Origin: a virus
Length of the DNA stretch: 33,769 nucleotides
IMG/VR virus record: IMGVR_UViG_3300033571_011898
Span: 1 to 33,769 of that record
Strand: one strand, 5' to 3'
This document shows, piece after piece, positions 30,393 through 33,769 of the stretch. How positions within the stretch are numbered: the stretch's first letter is position 1; every line of letters starts with the position of its first letter. The notes under the pieces were generated by a model, which did not search any database, was not told the DNA's origin, and was given only the letters and a program-made list of their open reading frames with translations. Both the position numbers and the translations under genes were made by a program.

Positions 30393-30924
30393 AACGATTG
30401 AACTGTTCATAACCAAAAACTACTATGAACTATTAAAGATAGCAAAGAGGATAACCAAGAATCATGATTTAACTCAGGATTTGTTGCACGAGGTTATTAT
30501 ACAATTATACGCCAAAGAGAATATAGACCTTAAATTTTACGATGACAGTAGTATCAAGTATTACATCGTATCAATCATCCGAATCAATTGGATAAGTAAA
30601 ACATCACCATTCTATTATAAGGTTCGTAGGGAGTTTCTAAAGTACACAGACTTTATACATAATGTTAATACAGATTGTTTCTTTGAACTATCTGAAGATC
30701 AGAAGTACTTTGAAAAACAAAAACTTTTTGATATATTAGAAAAAGAATATAGTGAACTAACATGGTTTCACAAATCTTTAATGGAATTATATTTAACCTT
30801 GGGTAGTGTAAACAAAGTAGCAAAACATACAGAGATACCCAAGTCATCAATAATAAAATATATAAAAGAAAGCAAGGACCAAATAAGAAATAATGTTATA
30901 GATAAACTTAAAGAAGATGAGTAA
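30385..30924 (+). CDS. Sigma-70-like RNA polymerase sigma factor
   Basis: This 179-aa protein has a region 2 pattern at about 16-42 (LLKIAKRITKNHDLTQDLLH, then EVIIQLY) and a C-terminal HTH at about 132-170 (LMELYLTLGSVNKVAKHTEI followed by PKSSIIKYIKESKDQI) typical of region 4 of sigma factors. It is short, like ECF-type factors. It probably redirects host RNA polymerase to phage late genes or modulates early genes. It overlaps genes on both sides by 8 nt, so it is made with the early block. Its target promoters may be the AT-rich leaders with TTTATATTT seen before several late genes; that link is speculative. Confidence 0.65.
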   Translation: MNKTIELFITKNYYELLKIAKRITKNHDLTQDLLHEVIIQLYAKENIDLKFYDDSSIKYYIVSIIRINWISKTSPFYYKVRREFLKYTDFIHNVNTDCFFELSEDQKYFEKQKLFDILEKEYSELTWFHKSLMELYLTLGSVNKVAKHTEIPKSSIIKYIKESKDQIRNNVIDKLKEDE

Positions 30925-31273
30925 CGATATTTTGGAAAAGTTCAACCAAGCAAAACAAGAAGCAATAGATAACCCACCAAAGAGAAAGAAAGGTTGTACA
31001 AGTTGCAAGAAGAAGAAAGAGGTAATAGAATTACCAGCAGTGGATTTAAACCCTGAACCAATCTATATATATGACGAAGAAGATATTGTTAAAGCATATC
31101 ACGAGATGGTAAGAAGGGAAGGAATTAAAGAGGAATCAAAAGTATTTATAAGTGGTGTGTATAAACAACTATTCAATGAGGAATTTATATTTGATAGATG
31201 TATGAGTTGTAAAAATACACAATACCATAAATTAAGAAACTATATCTTATATAAACTTAAGAAAAGAATATAA
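30917..31273 (+). CDS. Small protein with CxxC motifs, unknown function
   Basis: This 118-aa protein has two CxxC pairs: GCTSCKKKKEV (about 27-37) and CMSCKNTQYHKLRNYILYK (about 95-113), which could together bind one zinc. Between them is EDIVKAYHEMVRREG, a helical part. It overlaps the sigma gene by 8 nt and the next gene by 1 nt (TAATG). The N-terminal CxxCKKKKE resembles the start of the 54-aa peptide at 32126, suggesting that they share an ancestor or partner. Function unknown. Confidence 0.55.
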   Translation: MSNDILEKFNQAKQEAIDNPPKRKKGCTSCKKKKEVIELPAVDLNPEPIYIYDEEDIVKAYHEMVRREGIKEESKVFISGVYKQLFNEEFIFDRCMSCKNTQYHKLRNYILYKLKKRI

Positions 31274-31674
31274 TGGAAAAGGAAAATAAAGGTGGTAGAA
31301 AATCTAACATAGCAACCTATGAGGAAAGGATACCCGAAGCATTTGAAATGATACTCTATGACAAACTCAGCTACACCGAATTTAGACAACAAGGAGCAAA
31401 GAGATGGGGAATCTCAGAGCGTGCGGCTGAATCTGTTTGGAAAGACGTTAAGGATCGTATTAAAGCAAGGTTTGACGAAAAGACGGAAGAAATTATTAGT
31501 GAACAACTTTCAAGGTATTTTGACTTACTTCAGAGGGCCAGAGAATCAAATAACAAGAGGGTTGAAAGGGAGACGTTAGCAGACATAAATAAACTATATG
31601 GATTGGAACAAAGAAAGATTGATATTACATCTAACGGAGAACCAATCTCAATAAACATTAATCTAACAGATTAA
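31273..31674 (+). CDS. terS: Terminase small subunit candidate
   Basis: This 133-aa protein has an N-terminal helical part with an HTH-like block (LSYTEFRQQGAKRWGISERA), a central helical oligomerisation part (EKTEEIISEQLSRYFDLLQR) and a C-terminal tail KLYGLEQRKIDITSNGEPIS followed by ININL, a pattern common in phage terminase small subunits that bind the packaging site. The length fits. It is separated from terL (at 396, through the join) by about 2.4 kb of accessory genes. Alternatively it could be another HTH protein, but the tail favours TerS. Confidence 0.7.
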   Translation: MEKENKGGRKSNIATYEERIPEAFEMILYDKLSYTEFRQQGAKRWGISERAAESVWKDVKDRIKARFDEKTEEIISEQLSRYFDLLQRARESNNKRVERETLADINKLYGLEQRKIDITSNGEPISININLTD

Positions 31675-31716
31675 TATTTTTTTTAATATAATACTCGTAA
31701 AACTTCGTTTTTGACT

Positions 31717-32133
31717 ATGTGTAAGATAACAACAAGAAAAGATGGATACCAAGTTGTAACAATTAATGGTAAGATAAAATATCTACATAGATTGTTAGCG
31801 GAAGAACACATCCCAAATCCAAATAATTTACCCTGTGTTAATCATATAAATGGAGACAAGACAGATAATCGTATTGAAAATCTTGAATGGACAACAAAAA
31901 GAAAGAACTGTGAACACGCAAGATTAAATGGTTTAAGTGAATTAAAATCGCAAGGTGTAAAAGATTTAACTTGGGAACAACATCAAGAAATATTTAAATT
32001 AAGAGAAAGTGGATTATCATATAGAAAAATTGGATTAATAATGGGATTAGAATATAGAAGAATAAATGAAACCTATAATGGTAAAAGATATAAAGATTAT
32101 TATGAAAAAAGAAAGGAGGTAAAACTTGTGTAA
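31717..32133 (+). CDS. HNH homing-type endonuclease
   Basis: I use ATG 31717 (138 aa; a TTG at 31711 is possible). The N-terminal domain is the HNH_3 type: YLHRLLAEEHIPNP (His24), CVNHINGDKTDN (His43, N-rich), NLEWTTKRKNCEHA (His67). Residues about 85-118 form a helix-turn-helix (WEQHQEIFKLRESGLSYRKI) that could direct target recognition. Homing genes of this type insert in phage genomes as free-standing elements; this one sits between terS and a small peptide gene. HNH proteins next to terminases are also used in packaging by some phages, so a role with the terminase is an alternative. Confidence 0.8.
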   Translation: MCKITTRKDGYQVVTINGKIKYLHRLLAEEHIPNPNNLPCVNHINGDKTDNRIENLEWTTKRKNCEHARLNGLSELKSQGVKDLTWEQHQEIFKLRESGLSYRKIGLIMGLEYRRINETYNGKRYKDYYEKRKEVKLV

Positions 32134-32290
32134 TTGTAAAAAGAAAAAAGAGGAACCAATTGTAGTTCCACAAACACCTGAACAACAGCACGCAATTGAA
32201 ATAACTGAGTGGGATGGTGGAATGAACATTGAAATAAAAGATTTAAATACACAAAATGATGAGAGTAATAATGAGGGACCAACACAGTAG
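32126..32290 (+). CDS. 54-aa peptide with CNCKKKK start, TTG-initiated
   Basis: The frame starts at TTG 32126, following AGGAGG (32114-32119) at 6 nt, the best Shine-Dalgarno match I noticed here; there is no ATG upstream because a TAA lies at 32120-32122. It encodes a Cys-x-Cys-Lys4 start followed by EEPIVVPQTPEQQ and ITEWDGGMNIEIKD. It overlaps the HNH gene end by 8 nt and the methyltransferase start by 35 nt. The original start may have been displaced by insertion of the HNH gene. Function unknown. Confidence 0.5.
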   Translation: MCNCKKKKEEPIVVPQTPEQQHAIEITEWDGGMNIEIKDLNTQNDESNNEGPTQ

Positions 32291-32798
32291 TGAAGGTCTA
32301 TTAGATTTAATTAAAGAATTAGGAGATGTATCCGATAAAACGATGGTAGAAATTGGTTCATTTATCGGTGAATCAACAATCATCTTTGCAAAACATTTTA
32401 AACATGTTACAGCAATTGACCCATTCTTACCTGACTATGACCCACAAGACCCAACCTGTAATAGTGGATTTAATTTTGAAGAAGTGTTTCAAGAATTTAA
32501 AGATAGGATTGAAGAAGAAAAGGATAAGGTCACAATTATTAGAATGAAAAGTGATGATGCGGTCCCACTACTAAAAGACAAATATGATTTTATCTACATT
32601 GATGGTTTACATACATACTTTGGTGTAAGAATGGATATATTAGATTATCTACCATTAGTTAAAGAAGGTGGTGTAATTGGTGGTCACGATTATGGTACAT
32701 CACATCCACATTTACAAGGTGTAACCAAAGCCGTTGACGAGGTGTTAGGTAAACCCGATAAAACATTTAAGGATGGTAGTTGGATAAAATTTTTATAA
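32256..32798 (+). CDS. SAM-dependent methyltransferase (Methyltransf_24-like)
   Basis: This 180-aa protein shows a class I methyltransferase core: motif I VEIGSFIGES (31-40), an acidic post-I strand HVTAIDPF (50-57), and the catalytic-domain stretch DFIYIDGLHTYFGVRMDILD (111-130) with EGGVIGGHDYG (137-147). The family includes sugar O-methyltransferases acting after glycosyltransferases, which suits the two glycosyltransferase genes that follow. Start choice is uncertain: ATGs at 32256, 32259 and 32271 are in frame. The stop overlaps the next start by 1 nt (TAATG). The acceptor is unknown; methylation of a glycan is the preferred inference. Confidence 0.75.
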   Translation: MMRVIMRDQHSSEGLLDLIKELGDVSDKTMVEIGSFIGESTIIFAKHFKHVTAIDPFLPDYDPQDPTCNSGFNFEEVFQEFKDRIEEEKDKVTIIRMKSDDAVPLLKDKYDFIYIDGLHTYFGVRMDILDYLPLVKEGGVIGGHDYGTSHPHLQGVTKAVDEVLGKPDKTFKDGSWIKFL

Positions 32799-33520
32799 TG
32801 AAAGTAGGATTAGTTTGTGTAGCTAAGTGGGAAGACTATTACTTAGATGAATGGTTAGAGTATAACAACAAGTTAGGTTTTGATAAGATTATTATGTACC
32901 AAAATGATTGGAGAACAGATATTGAGAAACCTTATCTAATCAAAGAAGTTTGTGATGGTAGGTCAATACAGGTTTCACTATACAATCAAGTATTAAGAAC
33001 TAACACAGATTATGACTGGCTTGCGTTCATAGATTGTGATGAGTTTATCGTTTTAAAGAGACATAAGAACATCAAAGAATTTATTGAGGAGTATGGTCCA
33101 AAACATAATGTCCTGTCTTTAAATTGGTTTATACACGGTAATATGGGTATAGAAAAAAGAACCAGTAATTCATTACTTAAAATGTTTCCTATGAGAAACA
33201 AAGATGTTGACCAACATATCAAAGTAATTGTCAACGCAAGAACAGGACAACAAATGATATTACCACACAACTGTCACTTACCATCTATGGATACAAATGG
33301 TCGTTTATTCACAGGACCGTTCAATCCAAACGGACCAACAGATGTTGCATACATCAGTCACATCCACAACAAAACAAAAGAGGATTGGGAGTTAAGATGT
33401 AAGAGAGGTAGAGTAGATTGTGAAATAGAACATGACCCACACAGGTGGGATAACGAAGTAGGTCATAACCAAGATATAGAAGACCTATCAGCATTTAATT
33501 TTATGTATGGCAAAGATTGA
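32798..33520 (+). CDS. GT92-like glycosyltransferase
   Basis: From ATG 32798 (240 aa; the TAATG overlap supports this start over TTG 32780). The N-terminal domain KVGLVCVAKWEDYYLDEWLE followed by YNNKLGFDKIIMYQND and the motif WLAFIDCDEFIV, with the DCD metal-binding residues near 79-81, match the family 92/GT2-4 type that uses a nucleotide sugar. The C-terminal ISHIHNKTKEDWELRCKRGR and HDPHRW segment is conserved in this group. It lies between the methyltransferase and a second glycosyltransferase, which starts within its last 14 bases. Confidence 0.75.
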   Translation: MKVGLVCVAKWEDYYLDEWLEYNNKLGFDKIIMYQNDWRTDIEKPYLIKEVCDGRSIQVSLYNQVLRTNTDYDWLAFIDCDEFIVLKRHKNIKEFIEEYGPKHNVLSLNWFIHGNMGIEKRTSNSLLKMFPMRNKDVDQHIKVIVNARTGQQMILPHNCHLPSMDTNGRLFTGPFNPNGPTDVAYISHIHNKTKEDWELRCKRGRVDCEIEHDPHRWDNEVGHNQDIEDLSAFNFMYGKD

Positions 33521-33769
33521 GTTTATTATTCCAACTTATTCAAGGATTCACCATTTGGTTACAATCCTTGGTTCATTAAAGGCACAATCAAGTCCTGATT
33601 GGACGGCACACGTTGTTGCAGATTGTCCACCTGAAGATATTCAGGAAGAAATTAAAAAGGTTCTAACATTCTTTAATGATGATAGAATTAGATTAACAAT
33701 ACTTGCACAGAGACACCAAGATTGGGGACACACACCAAGACAATACGGATTGGATAATGCAACAGAGGA
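33507..33769 (+). CDS. GT2-like glycosyltransferase, N-terminal part (gene spans the circular join)
   Basis: From ATG 33507 the frame encodes MAKIEFIIPTYSRIHHLV and continues without a stop to the end of the window and on at base 1 through 409 (194 aa in all). The opening IEFIIPTYSR and the following HHLVTILGSLKAQSSPDW with HVVADCPPED are the nucleotide-binding start of family 2 glycosyltransferases. The overlap with the GT92-like gene by 14 nt points to one operon with the methyltransferase. The gene is complete once the circle is closed. Confidence 0.8.
   Translation, partial: MAKIEFIIPTYSRIHHLVTILGSLKAQSSPDWTAHVVADCPPEDIQEEIKKVLTFFNDDRIRLTILAQRHQDWGHTPRQYGLDNATE
33683..33769. repeat. Right copy of 87-bp terminal direct repeat
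   Basis: The last 87 bases equal bases 1-87 exactly, so the unique circle ends at 33682. See the left copy for interpretation. Confidence 0.95.

Noticed and set aside
33683-33769. True direct terminal repeat of a linear genome
   Set aside because: Only 87 bp, exact, and inside a gene; an assembly overlap of a circular contig explains it more simply, though read data could reverse this.

Overview
The window is almost certainly a complete, circularly closed genome of a tailed phage (siphovirus type) that infects a member of the Bacteroidota, probably a flavobacterium-like host. The last 87 bases repeat the first 87 exactly, and one glycosyltransferase gene runs off the right end and continues at the left end, so the unique circle is 33,682 bp. 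The host assignment rests on several promoter-like sites of the Bacteroidota type (TTTG or TTG, a 19-20 nt spacer, then TAnnTTTG or TATATTTA), A-rich leaders without Shine-Dalgarno sites, AT-rich DNA, and head and tail proteins of the kind seen in Bacteroidota phages. No integrase, DNA polymerase, tRNA or recognisable endolysin is visible.

Layout. From about 29,131, through the join, to 24,700, everything is on the + strand. 29,131-31,674 holds small early/regulatory genes: a zinc-finger/HTH protein, a sigma-70-like protein and a terminase small subunit. 31,717-33,769 plus 1-409 is an accessory cassette set between the small and large terminase genes: an HNH homing-type endonuclease, a 54-aa peptide, a SAM methyltransferase and two glycosyltransferases. 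396-24,700 is the morphogenesis region in an unusual order: large terminase, a tail-chaperone-like gene that changes frame at a run of nine T, a tandem-duplicated tail-terminator-like protein, a collagen-like fibre, a HK97-gp10-like completion protein, two large baseplate/tail-tip proteins, two fibres with Pro-Thr linkers (one with a predicted seven-bladed beta-propeller), tape measure, a 42-aa basic protein, XkdF-type protease, scaffold candidate, major capsid protein, tail-tube candidate, portal, connector, and a membrane/coiled-coil lysis candidate.

The - strand block (28,808 down to 24,881) looks like an early or maintenance region: a winged-helix regulator with a palindromic operator candidate, a 44-aa membrane protein, a set of small genes behind repeated hairpin leaders, an AAA+ ATPase with an odd P-loop, and a protein made of four NUMOD1-like DNA-binding repeats with no nuclease domain. 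A candidate replication origin (two adjacent DnaA boxes beside an AT-rich tract) lies at 27,669-27,716. The two transcription directions converge on paired hairpins and a bidirectional terminator at 24,714-24,855 and diverge from a promoter-dense control region at 28,826-29,130.

How it may work together (inference): divergent host-type promoters start early transcription; the winged-helix protein and the sigma-like protein are the candidate regulators; the ATPase may support replication from the nearby origin; the methyltransferase and two glycosyltransferases may decorate virion fibres, whose Thr/Ser-rich repeats are obvious acceptor candidates. The points most worth checking are the T9 frame change, the promoter-hairpin units that look like small RNAs or attenuators, the glycan cassette, and the nuclease-free NUMOD array.
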